Shown here piece after piece: positions 27,646 through 39,338 of a DNA stretch of 64,000 bases. Position 1 is the first letter of the stretch; every line of letters starts with the position of its first letter. The notes under the pieces are model-generated. The model was given only the letters and a program-made list of their open reading frames with translations. It made no database searches and was not told the DNA's origin. Location: contig BQUP01000009.1 in assembly GCA_022835595.1 (NCBI GenBank), positions 1 through 64,000 of the forward strand, written 5' to 3'. The position numbers and the translations under genes are program-made. The DNA is from Cystobasidium ongulense. Taxonomy: Eukaryota; Basidiomycota; Cystobasidiomycetes; Cystobasidiales; Cystobasidiaceae.

Positions 27646-29761
27646 TTAGTACTTCCATCGGAACGAGGGATGACGCCAGTCCAGATCTTCTATCTCCTTC
27701 TGTGAAAGGCCCGCCAATGCAGTGTCGACGTCGATCTTCTCACGTCGTTTGTTGTCCTGGCGTTCCCATGCCATTAAAGTAAGCCCGCTGCAAGCTATGA
27801 TTACCGCGGATGCTAGGTTGAGACCGTTTCCAACGCTGTAGAGGGTGTTAGCATGGCTCGCCCTAGCATTGTGAAAAACTTCTACGAAATTGCTCACTGG
27901 TATTGCGGGCCGTCTGTCTTGATGTATGACCAGGTGGAGACTATACCGCCAATCGCGCTGATCATGACATTGGTACCAATCGCCGCTGAGCGCGCGGTGT
28001 CCGTTACGGTGTTCACTGCGACTTGAGCGTTCGTTAAGGCACCGTAAGAGAAGAGACCTAGTGTCAGGACGAATACACCGCCGTATCGTATCTTGGCTTG
28101 TTTTGGGTCCTTTGCGTCGGTTGCCAGCAGCATGGCGTACCTGCGAATATCAGGGGCATGAGGTGGAGTGCCAAAAGTAGAAGTCCAAATACGCGGAATT
28201 TACCCAATAATAACAGGCACCGTTAATCCAATCATGTATATCATGCGCTTGTCGAGTTTCCAGCTAGTGTAGCAGAAAAAGAGGACGCCCGCAGCTCCCA
28301 CGATGTATGGAGGCTGATAGCGTGAATGTCAGTGTCAGGCAAAAGTTGGGATAGGTATGTGACTCACTACCGTCATGAGCTGTTGATGGACTGTTGTGTA
28401 GCTGGGATAGATCGTTGCTATAATCGTTGGAGCAAAAATGGCGACACCCGCAGCTGTTATGTTGTTCAAGAGGAAGATCCAGGCAATGCCGAGTGTCTAT
28501 GGATAACATCAGCGGTAAGCAAGTGACCTGGGCCAAGAAAGTGATCCCTACATTTGGATTGAACATTCCAGCCTTGATCTTAGCAGTGTCGATGCGATCT
28601 AAGACTTCTGTGGTACCGACGTGTTCAGACTTGACGCGAGCGATGGCAATGTCTAAGAAGTAAAGTAAGTCGATAGCCTACATTCTTGCTGTGTGTGTCA
28701 CCGCTCACCTTTCTCTTCTTGTGTAAGGAATTTTGCGGTAGCCGGTCTATCCGTCAATATGAAGAAAGCGACGACTGCAAGACCGACAGTCACGATCCCT
28801 TCAACTACAAAGATTTTGCGCCATGAATGGACGGAGCCAATATCGCCTGTCTTTAGGATTCCCGATGCAATGAGGCCCCCGAAAGCACCGGCCTATTATC
28901 GTGGAGTGACATTAGCAAAATAATCGGAATAGAAAGCAGTAAGTAGGCGAGCATACCAAAGGGGCTGTTACGACGTATAAAGCCAAGCGAAAAGCTAATT
29001 CTGCTTTTCGGTACCATCTGCTCATATAGTATGCGATGCCTGGCAGCATACCTGCTTCAAAAAGGCCAAGAAGGAAGCGCACGCCCATAGCTTGCGAATA
29101 TGTTTTAACGAATCCAAAGGAAATAGACATGACCTACGATGAGGGAGTCAGCCTTTTCACGTGAAGGTACTGCATGTAGCTCCCCCTTACGCCAAACATG
29201 AGGGTGCAGAAGGGAATCCATTTGCCAGGCCCGAAGTATTTGCAAGCCATGTTCGAGGGGACTTCGAAAAGGGTGTAGGAGATGACTAAAGTCACAAAGT
29301 GGTTGCCAGTGTTAGACGAAGACAAACATCATAGTTAAGGGAAATGGGGATGCTCACAAAAAATGGTCAAGAGAATGTTGAACTGAAAGCCTTTAAGACC
29401 CAGATCTCGCTCCAGACCAGCCAGACGGGCATTACCGATGTTATTGCGCTGTTGGGGGACGAAAGGTTGAGTAAAACGCTCAATACTGGCATATATAAGC
29501 ACTAACATCGATGAAGCAAAACAAATACAAAAGGGCGACTATCGGACAAATAGCCCAATCGATTTTGCGCCGGATTCGCGCTTCAACCGCTGGATCAAAA
29601 TGAACGAGAACGCAGCCATATTTATCGGTAGCTGCGTGACCTCGTTGGGCATATAGCTTTGGCGCCTCTTCGTCATTAATGGCTTCGTGCCCCAATTCTT
29701 CGTGCTTCTCGACTTCCATAGTATCGGAATGCTCGCGTGTCACCGGGATGCGAGTTGTCAT
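27646..29761 (-). CDS. MFS transporter, anion:cation symporter (allantoate permease) family
   Basis: Ten exons (29761-29507, 29448-29358, 29285-29191, 29133-28957, 28892-28709, 28652-28552, 28496-28368, 28313-28204, 28140-27898, 27835-27646) give 524 residues with about 12 membrane segments. Family marks are RRKIDWAICPIVALLYLFCFIDRNNIGNARL split across exon 1/2, YTLFEVPSNM, GVRFLLGLFEAGMLPG, LNNITAAGVAIFAPTI, SWKLDKRMIYMIG and the tail YHVGNGLNLASAVI. This family (Tna1, Dal5, Seo1) imports organic anions. Lying between catabolic enzymes and sharing a promoter with acetoacetyl-CoA synthetase, it probably imports the aromatic acid used by the cluster. That link is inference. Confidence 0.92.
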
Positions 29762-30297
29762 TATATCTTTGGTACCCAAGCAAAGTGAAGAGAAGGTGCA
29801 TTCCCCTGTAGATGCCAATAATTTGGTTGGAAAGTCTAGCAAGGACGAAGCGGGGCTCCTCTTTGTGAGTGTGGGACCTCCGACAGGGTACGGGAATAGC
29901 CTGGTGGGAACTGGCCCATGCTTCTTGCTACAGTGAGACTGCCGGCGCCTGCCTCGTTACGGCGGTATCACCTTGCTACCCCGCAGGCAATTTCGCCGGC
30001 CGGCATCTTGGACGGGACCCACACCAGCTGCAACTAGAAATGACCCACCTCGCATTGTGCGACGGTCCGTAAATCAAGCATTGATGCTAGCGAATAAGGT
30101 GCATGTACGAGGATGCAGTTGAGCGCAGCTCCAGCCAAGTTATACTGGGTAGCTGCTGACCGCACTTATTGCTAGCATTGCTTGCTACTACGAAATTGAG
30201 CAGTACACCAGTGCACATTTCGCTTCGCGCCTCCAGATCCGGAAGAGAACTTGGGAAGGGCACGTAAGGGATCTGGTGGCTAGATCAAGTGCTCAAG
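29762..30297. promoter_or_regulatory. Divergent promoter 2 of the catabolic cluster
   Basis: 536 bp between the transporter and acetoacetyl-CoA synthetase. Contains GTGGGAC at 29871-29877 and the related GGGACCCAC near 30015. A GCCGGC-rich inverted pair lies around 29940-30005. Confidence 0.6.
29871..29877 (+). promoter_or_regulatory. Candidate cluster operator GTGGGAC, site 2
   Basis: Exact match to the seven-base word found in the other cluster promoters, here on the plus strand, about 115 bp upstream of the transporter ATG. Confidence 0.4.
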
Positions 30298-33116
30298 ATG
30301 GCAGGACAGCCTTTTTGGACACCAAGCGAGTCGCAAGTCGACGCAGCCGAAATGACCAAGTTCCGCCACTTTGTTAACAAGAGGTATAACCTCTCGCTGG
30401 CGGATTACTGGGACCTCTGGCGATGGAGCACAGGCAATCCAACCGAGATGAATGACTTTTGGACTGCTGTATGGGACTTTACTGGAATCCTTGGTGATCA
30501 AGGACCTTCGCCTGTGAGTTGTGTCGTATTTTCATGTTCTTTGCGATTGCTGCTCAGACGCGTGTCACCTCCTACTTTCTCGACAACCAGCTCTTCAATG
30601 CAAGCGTACCTATCTACGAGACCAGAAAATTCTGCACAAATGCTCAAGTTAACTGGGCGGAGAACATGCTGTTGGGACACTCCCTGGCCCGGTCAGACAA
30701 GCACACCGCCATAATCTCGCTGATCGAGCCGCTTGGAGAGTCGCAGGCAGAACCAGCATTTGTGCGCAGCCTCACCTTCGAGGAGCTATACATTGAGGTT
30801 GCACAGGCTGCAAGTGCTCTCAGAAAACTGGGAGTAAAGCAAGGCGACAGAGTCGCTGCTGTCAGTTCCAATAATGCCGGTGAGTTCGACCTGGAGCCAC
30901 AGCACTGGCAGCGTTGACCAGGCTGACAGATACTTTTCTCTTAACGCGTACAGAAGCGATTGTTCTGGTATTAGCTACCACTGCTATTGGAGCGATATGG
31001 AGTTCTGTCGCTCCTGAATTCGGCGTTCCTTCTATCTTGGAACGATTCGTACAATTACGGCCAAAAGTGCTGCTAGTATGCGACCGCTATCGAGCTGCAG
31101 GAAAGGAGCACGACGTTCTTCCGAAGATGCAAGAAGTCGCCGAAGCTCTGAAGCGTGTCGGTCTGAATACTATGATTGTAGTAGGCCAGCTTGCTAAGGA
31201 TCGTCGTCCTCGAGACGCGTTCCTTCAGGTGGATGGTGTTCTATCAGTATCCTGGCCAGACTTCCTAGATAAGACTGCTACGAATCTTACTTTCGTTAGA
31301 GTGCTTGCCAATACACCTCTCTGGGTGTTGTACTCGAGTGGAACAAGTGAGCATTTCTATTTCAGTCTCGCACTTGCAGTACGTCTTTGCTGAGCGACAG
31401 AGTATAATCCAGCTGGAAAACCCAAAGCCATTATTCACAGCCACCTTGGGATGATCTTCGCCATCAAGCAGGGAGGGCCCTTGCATTCCGCTTTAGAAAA
31501 GCACGATGTTCATCTACAAATAAGCACCACTGGCTGGATGATGTGGAACCATATGGTGAACCATCTCTGTCTCGGTATCACTTTGCTCGTGTACGATGGC
31601 AATCCGCTAGTACCGAACAGGCTTATCCTGTTTAACTTCGTTGGACGCTACAGGTAAACCTTCCAATATTCTACATTGATTACCTGTCACTATAGCTGAG
31701 CCTGGCATAATCAGGGTCACATCCTTGTCACTTTCTCCCCGCTATCTCCAAGTGCTTCTACAGGGCAATATTCACCCAAGTCAAAGCCATGATTGTTCTT
31801 CGCTCAAGTCCATAACAAGTGCAGGTTCACCTCTCAAGCCGGAGTTGTACGACTATATTAGGCAGTCAATTGGCAATGTATATATTCAGAATGTTTCCGG
31901 TACGTTTGCCATACTATTCCCCACTTGCAGTCAATTGGCTCTCTCTGACTTTCCGGCTGTCTGATCTGTAGGTGGGACAGATGTTTGCGCAGGTCCGCGA
32001 CCTTTGGGTATAACTCATGTGCGCCAAGTGAGCTAACTGTTCGATTATCTTCAGGGCTAGTTGGTGGTTGTCCAGTAAGTCAGGATACTGGCATCGTCAG
32101 CTCTAGCAAATGGAGCTCAGCACCCCTCTTCGCAGATACTTCCAATATACGCTGGCAAAATCCAATGCGCTTGGCTCGGTGTCGCCCTGCAGGCATATGG
32201 TGATGATGGGCAACCTGCTGCTTCCGGGGAAGGCGATCTGGTCATTACCAAACCTCTGCCATTTATGCCTCTGGGTTTCCTAGGAGATGATGACAAGGAC
32301 ACAAAGTTGAAGGATGCATATTTCAATCAGTATTCCAACACCTGCGTCTGGAATCACTCAGATCATAGTACGTAAAGTCTCTTCATGGTAAATTCAGGGC
32401 AAAGCTGACTGCTCTTGCTAGTTGCTATTGATAACAATGGCGGTATAACCATGCTTGGCAGAAGCGATGGCGTGCTCAACCCGCAAGGCGTAAGATTCGG
32501 CAGTGCCGAATTGTATGCGGTCGTGGAGGAGATGAAAGACGAGTAAGTGCAGTTGAAAGGACACATCGGCCCCTAGGCTGGGCTTATAGCGCTCTTGTGT
32601 TTAGGATTGATGATTGTATAGCTGTCGGTCAAAAAACTCCAGAGGGAGATGAGAGAGTGTGAGAGCGAAATCGACTGAGCCGAAAAGTAGCACTTGCTGA
32701 ATTACATTACAGCATTCTATTCGTCAAGCCATTGTCACCTCAGGGTCTTACAGGCAGTTTGATCCGACAAATTCAGGATGCCATTGCTACCAAGCTTTCG
32801 CGACGCCACGTTCCCGCAAGGATTCTCGAATGCCCCGAAATCCCGGTGAGCTCTAACTGAAATTTGCCTCTGCAGACTCCGCTGACAATACCACCTCCAA
32901 AGTATACGGTAAACGGTAAACGAGTTGAAGTAGCAGTCAAGAAGATTATCAATGGCGCATCTCCCAAGTCACTCAATACGAGGTGCGTGGTGCCTCAATG
33001 TGCTCTATATATCCTGTACTGATTGATACCATAGTGGACTGGCCAACCCAAGCGCATTGCGATGGTTCGTGAATCGTCCAGAGCTGTCGTTCACCTCACT
33101 GCAAGCCAAACTCTAG
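30298..33116 (+). CDS. AACS: Acetoacetyl-CoA synthetase
   Basis: Activates acetoacetate to acetoacetyl-CoA with ATP. Thirteen exons (30298-30513, 30558-30879, 30954-31346, 31413-31653, 31715-31899, 31972-31992, 32055-32074, 32136-32367, 32422-32542, 32605-32658, 32713-32845, 32903-32982, 33035-33116) give 699 residues. ANL-superfamily motifs are intact: P-loop [79 protein letters not shown] and the C-terminal [15 protein letters not shown]. Two consecutive exons are only 21 and 20 nt and code the adenine-binding loop. The 44-nt first intron is the shortest in the window. In this cluster it may salvage acetoacetate released by the FAH-family step. Confidence 0.95.
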
Positions 33117-33352
33117 ACGTGTCATGCTTTGATATAGTAACAACTTTAACAATCGTCCCATGTATAATAAGCGGAGACAAGTCAGCATGCTTCTGCGATC
33201 TATCAGTGCTCTGCTTCATTAGTGAGGGATGTTCTGACATTATTTTGGTCATACGCATTTCTCTTGTTATTACGCTACTAAGACCATTTCATCAACAACA
33301 ACCGCCCTGGAAATACAATGTTGCAGTATTAAACATAACTCCGCAAGATTGC

Positions 33353-34718
33353 CTACGCTACAGCTTGTACCTGTGGCGCTGGCTTGGGAGCCTGGAGCTG
33401 GGGCTCTGCATCCATGAATCCTTCAGCTGTGAAGAAGGCTCATCAGATCAGGGAACGCCAGTTTGTTGGACAGATCACGACTTACGAACGGCCGGGCCCC
33501 AGATAGCGAGAGCTTCGTCAGAAGCTGGTAGGGTTGAAGTGTCTGTATGGCAATTGACTTGATCACCGTCCGCGTAATGCTCTATCATGAAATTTTCGGG
33601 CATGAACCTGCACAATAATTATCAGTATCGGCGAGTTTGCCCTCGAGAGGCTAGCATACTTACCAATAATCGAACACCTGCGATCCAAGAATATGCCTTC
33701 CAAGTCCCCATGCCGGTGTATAGCCTTTTTGCTTGAGCCACTGCAAGTGAGAGAAGAGGTAGGTTAGAACAGCACGTTAAGCCTCAATTAGCAAGCAAGC
33801 CTTACGTCGTGCCCGATGGCTTGGACGTCCGGGTCGTGGACCTCGAATGAGCAATGATGAGGGCCAGTTTTCTTGGAGTTCATGGAAAAGAAGAAAGTGT
33901 GGTGATCCACCCATTCTTCTTCGCGGTCGACGTGCATGAATGCTGCCACTACCTTGCCGTCCGGCGCAGTCAGTAGGTCTGTGGCTTTCAGGTTGAAGTA
34001 CTTGGTAAAGAAGTCATAGGTTTTGTCGAAATCAGATACCAGTCTGAGCGGACATGAAAGAAAGGATTAGTTTATCGCTTGCCTAGGCAATATAGTGCGC
34101 CAGGGTAGACGAGAAAGGCGAAGTGCACGTGATAAGCAGGCTTACAAGCCGAAATGTCCTAGCTTGAACACAGGACTGGGCCCTTGCTTGAATCGTCTAA
34201 ATTCTCCCAGGCGAGGCTTGACAACTGGATAGTTCACCACAGGAACGTTGCTATCTTCAGGCACTCGTTTTGCGTCCAATCCCCAGACCAAATTGCAAGG
34301 TATTCCATCCGGATCTCTGAAGGTGACGATAAATCCTCCTGCAGGTCCGTCGTCTGGTAAGACGGCTGAAGCACCGGGAATGAGCTGGGATGCGCGCTCG
34401 AGGTCTTCTCGAGTTTCTACAAGGAAAGTGCCACCAAGGAACTCGCTTTTGTCGCCCTGTGAGTGCAGGACAGAGAGAAAAAGAAGCAAGGGAGTAAGTG
34501 GTCTGCCTCGAGTACATATTGAAATAACTCTTGCGACCCACAGCTTCAGCAACAAAGACGTAGGGATCAGGACCCTCGCCCGCATAGTATCGTTTGCCAC
34601 CTTTCTCCTCCAAGAAGCGAATGCCAAAGTCGGCGAGGAAGGTGTGCTGCTTCTCAATGTCGGCGAAGCGGTAGCGCATGTGCGCGAGGCGTACGATGCG
34701 GATAGGTGGTGGAGTCAT
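33353..34718 (-). CDS. VOC-fold extradiol-type ring-cleavage dioxygenase
   Basis: Six exons (34718-34542, 34456-34146, 34043-33806, 33740-33664, 33607-33486, 33426-33353) give 332 residues with two glyoxalase/bleomycin-resistance modules. The C-terminal module keeps a 2-His-1-carboxylate iron set: LGHFGL, GPHHCSFEV and MIEHYADGD, as in catechol 2,3- and 2,3-dihydroxybiphenyl dioxygenases. The conserved ending AIWGPAVPEGFM appears only after a 59-nt last intron is removed. The 102-nt intron 2 is long for this window. The N-terminal module (RIVRLAHMRYRFAD, GTFLVETREDLE, FRDPDGIPCNLVWG) lacks the full metal set, as usual. Hydroxyphenylpyruvate dioxygenase is unlikely given length and motifs. The natural diphenol is unknown. 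Confidence 0.87.
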
Positions 34719-35284
34719 TGTGCAGGCTGGTCACGCGTCGGCTGCTGCGGTGGAAAGAGGATCCGGGATGTCGCTCGACAAGCTGAACGGTTGCAGGAAT
34801 GAGCTGGAGGTGGATGCAGCGTCGGGATCTGACAGCGAGCAGCTTTGTTCTATGCGATAGTTACCTCAGAGGAGAGGCAACCTCTCTCTCCGCTGTGTGG
34901 CCCCGCTGCTGAGGCGTCGCCTTCTCTCTGCCTGCGCTCGCCGGCTCGTCTCTTTACCCACCCATCCATCCACCATTCTGCCCATCGTTCAGCAGCGCTC
35001 AGCGTCCCACAGCTTGTCCCACACCCAACACCTGGCGAGCAATGAGGGCCCCCGCCTTATCTGCCGCACGCTGCAATGCAGTCCAATGCGTGGTAACATG
35101 CTACTTTGGGGCGAGCCAACAAACAACGGTCCAGTGCTGCTGCTGCTGCTGCCCCACGCGTGCATCCCACCAGCGCTGGGCAAACTGCACGACCAAGCTT
35201 GACATCCATCACCCAGATTGCGAGCAGGCTTTCGCTAATATCACCTAGCACTACCGCAAGTCCAGCAAGCCTATCATCCTCGCG
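34719..35284. promoter_or_regulatory. Divergent promoter 3 of the catabolic cluster
   Basis: 566 bp between the dioxygenase and hydroxylase genes. It has two GTCCCAC words 12 bp apart (35004-35010, 35016-35022), a perfect short inverted repeat GAGAGG-CAA-CCTCTC at 34872-34886 and a CTG repeat near 35138-35150. Confidence 0.6.
35004..35022 (-). promoter_or_regulatory. Candidate cluster operator, tandem sites 3 and 4
   Basis: Two exact GTCCCAC words (GTGGGAC on the minus strand) spaced 12 bp start to start, about one helical turn, so two bound regulators would lie on nearly the same face of the DNA. Confidence 0.45.
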
Positions 35285-37293
35285 ATGTATCCAACCGAAG
35301 CCCAAGTCATAGTGGTTGGTGCTGGGCCGGTCGGGCTCTTTACTGCACTCCTGCTGAAAGACCGCGGAGTCGATGTGGTCGTCGTCGAGCGTCAGAAAGC
35401 ACTATATCCCCTACCGCGTGCAGTAGCATTCGATCATGAATCAAGACGTCTGATGGAAAGCATCGGCTTGGGTCGTCAGCTAGACGCTGTTCTCCAAACC
35501 ATAGTTTCGCCCATTGGCGGCGAAGAAAGTACCAATTTTAATTGGAGGGACAAGAATCATCGATGTAAGTTACTTCAGCCTGTTGAGCTCTGTATGACTA
35601 TACTATGCCCGCTGAAGATGTTCACTGAACCTAATCAATAGTGATTGTCGACCTCAAGTGGGAAGATCCTACAAGGTCAGGCTTTCCTGTGGCTATGGGC
35701 TTCAGTCAACCTCAGCTGGAGACCTTGCTCGAGACAGCTGTATTGGAACGGGGTATTCCTCTCATCCGAGGTTACGGTGCGATAGATTTCTTCTTATTTC
35801 TATTGTCTCCGTCAAAGCTGATGCACGTGTGTGGCAACTTTTAGCCCTTAGGAAAATCGAGCACAGACAAGACAAAGTCACTGGACTGTTTGAATACGTA
35901 CCGGCCAAAAATGGAGCAACAGTCAATGGTCATGGCTCGCCGAATCTCGATATACAAGCAGCATACTTAGTGGGTTGCGATGGAGCCAATTCTGCCGTTC
36001 GCAACTTGATGGAAATAACGTGCACCGACTTGGGTTTCGAAAACGACTGGCTCGTGCTCGATTTGGTGGGTTGAAAAGCTTCGAGATTGGCAAACCTTGC
36101 TTACGTATTTCTGCCATCTTCCCACAGCTTCTTAAGGATGGCTATATCCCTGCAGCTTTGCAAAAGCTGGGCAATGCACAAATCTGTGACCCGGAAAGAC
36201 CAACTACAGCTGTCTTTGGCGGTGCTGGGCGGCGGCGCTTTGAATTTATGCGCCTACCGGGAGAAGACAGGGAGTCGTTGCTGTCCGACACGATGATGTG
36301 GAGCTTACTGAAAAAGTGGGGTTACAACGAGGTGAGGCTCTGGGCGCTGGTATACGCTTTCTATGAATGTAGAACAAATGCTAAGAGCAGTCTATCAGTG
36401 TAATTGCTATCTAGAGCGCAAAGTCATCTACACCTTCAAGGCAAGGTGGGCCAACGAATTTTATAAGCAACGGGTTCTACTTGGTGGGTCCAGCCTCCTG
36501 AACATTGCTAGCTTTTTTAAAGATGCTGAATGACACCTGTTCTGTGGCTATAGCGGGAGATGCACTACATCTGATGCCTCCTTTCATCGGCCAAGGCCTT
36601 AATTCAGGTTTTCGCGATGCGGCTGCGATAGCCTGGAGGCTGCCTTTGATTCTTTCCGGTTTGGGAGAACCTACACCTCTGTTGAGATCGTTCCAGGTTG
36701 AACGATTACAGCATCTTGAGAAGATCACAAGGCATTGCATTCTCCTCGGGGAAGCCATCTGCGAGACCGACCCCAAGAAGTCAGCGGAATTGCATCGTGT
36801 ATTGAGAGCCAATCGTATGTCTTTCAATCCGAGCAGCGTGGAGCCTCTAGGCTTACAGAGGAACTGTCCTTCTTATTTAGCTCCGCCAAAAGGCTTTGAT
36901 CCACCCTTGGGGAAGCCCGGGTTGCTGACAGATCAGGAAGAGTCCGGCCGCCTCTCCTTACATCGGCAATTGAAGATCGGCGAAGATGACTCCTCATGGT
37001 ACGACCAGATCTACGGTTATGGTTGGCGCCTTGTTACTATGAGCCCTGTTCCCCTTGAAAGTCTGCTCAATGACGAGGCGCGTCACCTATTTATCGACCG
37101 CTTATCGGGCAAGTGTATCAATATAAAACCAGAAGAAGATATCACCGGTGAATACTCTGAGTGGTTCGAAAAGGATTTGGGCCAAGACCACGTAGTGCTG
37201 ATTCGGCCTGACTTCTATAACTTTGGGCATGCACATGTTTCAGAAGTTAATACACTGGTTGGGCAGCTCCGGTCAAAGATGAGATCATTATGA
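35285..37293 (+). CDS. FAD-dependent aromatic hydroxylase (MhpA/PheA family)
   Basis: Class A flavoprotein monooxygenase using NAD(P)H and O2 to hydroxylate a phenolic ring. Six exons (35285-35564, 35642-35776, 35845-36065, 36128-36331, 36399-36483, 36554-37293) give 554 residues. The FAD dinucleotide fold is at the start ([20 protein letters not shown]), the DG motif is [11 protein letters not shown], and the ribityl-binding [19 protein letters not shown] is restored by the 70-nt fifth intron. [16 protein letters not shown] matches the MhpA (3-hydroxyphenylpropionate hydroxylase) pattern. It is divergent from the dioxygenase, so it likely makes the diphenol that enzyme cleaves. No signal peptide; probably cytosolic. 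Confidence 0.92.
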
Positions 37294-37436
37294 AAAGTGT
37301 TGTACGTTAGAGTTTTAAGTCGTTATTAAGTACAAGGGTGCATGCTTTGCTGCAATATGGATGTGTATACGGTACAATGCAAAATAACGTTACAGAAGAA
37401 GGATTGAAAGCTGGCGAATCTAGAACAGATACACTA

Positions 37437-38855
37437 CTAACTTGCAAACTGCTGCTTTAGACTGGAGGCTCCGTTGGATGCCCCAAAGCCGTCAAGGTTT
37501 GTGCCTCTGCTGAGTGACTCGTATTTCTTGTAGCCGTCAATAATCTCTTCGTGAGATTGAATGATTAGCTCGTAGCCGTCGTCCTGGTGAGATTGATGAG
37601 TGAATGCACAAAAAAGAATAGACCTGGCAAACCTGACTCACTCCCAAGGCAAAGCGCATAGGTAGCTCTTCTTGCTGCACTAGCTGAATAATTCGCTGAA
37701 CTCCCTTGCGAGTGTCTCCAGGCTCCTGCCCTGCTCCTTCCGAAAGCATGTTTATCCACCCGTGTGCGCTATCATATCCGTCAATGTAATTTGCGGGCTT
37801 CTTGAAATTCGTCGGGGATCCAACTGCTGTAGCGAAGGCGCCGGGCTGCCAAACGCGGTAGAGAAAGGGGATTAGTAGTGTTGATGCCGTCTGCTGTTGC
37901 TTGAGTAAGTGACTTTGCATTTACCTGAACAGACACGCAACGTATATTGAAAGGGCGCAGTTCACGGCTCCATACATCGCTGATACCTGAAGACGCGGAT
38001 TTCATATGTATGTGTTGCCGTGTGTTACAGATTAGAGAAGTGACTTACTATCTAGCGCTGCTTTTGAAGCACAATAGATGGCAGAACCAGCATCTGGTTG
38101 GACATGTTAGGGCTGGATTTGACTCGCTGAAAGTTGGGAACTGAGAACTTACTGTTCAAGATGCCACCCTACGAGTAAATGATCCAAAGGTGAGCGATAG
38201 TAATACAAGAGCTTGGATCGTAGCCTTCGAATGCGCTTACCATCGAACTGATATTGACAATAGTTCCACGTCTTTTTTGACGGAAGTAAGGAAGAAAGGC
38301 ATTCGTGAGGTTGATGACTTTGGCACAATGTATAAAATTAGGTAATTCCGGTCTTCACGAGATTATATAGACTATACGCACCGCCAAAGAAGTTTGTCGC
38401 GAATTGGGCCATTCTTTGCTCATGCGAAGTCTCCTCTAGTGCACCAGATTGACAAAATCCAGCATTCGAAACGAGAACCTAGGTCGCAGTTGGGAAAATA
38501 TGCAAGCTTGTCAGTTGATGAAGCCAAGGCTTCCAAGTCTTGATGTCGTAGGCATACATCCAGCTGACCACTGAATGCAGAAATGTTAGCGGTGCCTCCG
38601 AGTTCAACTTTCTGCAGTATGTACGCACTAGACACCGATGGCTTCTCTTGCAAAGGCATCGAGCGCTTCTGGAGAGTCAGTTACATCCAACTGTAGCAGC
38701 GCTGCTCCTTCTTGCTCCAAGTCCCGAATAGCTTCCAGCTTGCGTGCAGTAGCTATTACCCTGTATCCGTGTCCTAAGGCTGCCAGCACGAGGTCGCGTC
38801 CGAAGCCAGAGCTGCATCCGCTGATGAGCCACACGGCGCCAGGAGTGATGGTCAT
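37437..38855 (-). CDS. Short-chain dehydrogenase/reductase, classical type
   Basis: Nine exons (38855-38629, 38570-38558, 38478-38382, 38317-38241, 38168-38153, 38093-38049, 37986-37925, 37845-37642, 37583-37437) give 295 residues. Cofactor loop SGCSSGFGRD, NAG in VLVSNAGFC, structural NISSM and the catalytic YCASKAAL are all present, the last only after splicing. Two exons are tiny, 13 and 16 nt. The cofactor loop followed by a basic ATARKLE suggests NADP(H). It follows the C2H2 regulator on the same strand and is back to back with the hydroxylase 3' end. Its place in the pathway is unclear; it may reduce or oxidise a ring-cleavage aldehyde or keto group. Confidence 0.9.
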
Positions 38856-39338
38856 GTTGGGACAAGAGAGGTGCGATGTAACTTGTAAGTATGCAGTGGG
38901 CTGGCTCGTATACTCTGCTATTGTTCTGGTCAACGAGAGAATGTCGTGCGTTACATCTGCGCTTTGTGCTGGGTGGGTCCGCTGGAGAGTCCCACGTTGG
39001 CCAAATGCGCGCCCACGAGAGAGTCCCAGCCGTGGTCTCGACGCAGCGGCAGACGGACTCCAAGTTTCTACCAGTAACACGCTGAATCACAGGCTATGAG
39101 TGCGCATGACTCAGCGGCATGTACCTGTTATACTGTAACAGACTGAACCAGCAGGGCCACCGAAGTCGAGCCAGGCAAAAAGGTGATGTGGCGGATTGCC
39201 CATGACTTCGCTGCGCTCCAACCTGAGAGTCGGAAGCCATGCACGAGTACAGTTACAACAACAGCACGTCCAACCGACCCGCGGCATCAACACAACTAAT
39301 ATCCCAAGTTTATGGTAGCAAGAATATCGCCCATCGCG
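38856..39338. promoter_or_regulatory. Promoter of the dehydrogenase gene
   Basis: 483 bp between the C2H2 regulator stop and the dehydrogenase ATG. Contains GTCCCAC at 38989-38995, about 135 bp upstream of the ATG. Confidence 0.55.
38989..38995 (-). promoter_or_regulatory. Candidate cluster operator, site 5
   Basis: Exact GTCCCAC word in the dehydrogenase promoter, matching those in the three divergent promoters. Confidence 0.4.

Noticed and set aside
33353-33485. Dioxygenase ending directly at ...WGPAVRKS
   Set aside because: The GTAAGT donor at 33485 and acceptor at 33427 give the family ending WGPAVPEGFM with a longer tail.
36484-36553. Uninterrupted reading through the FAD-hydroxylase exon 5 end
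   Set aside because: It loses the invariant [10 protein letters not shown] motif, which a 70-nt intron restores in phase.
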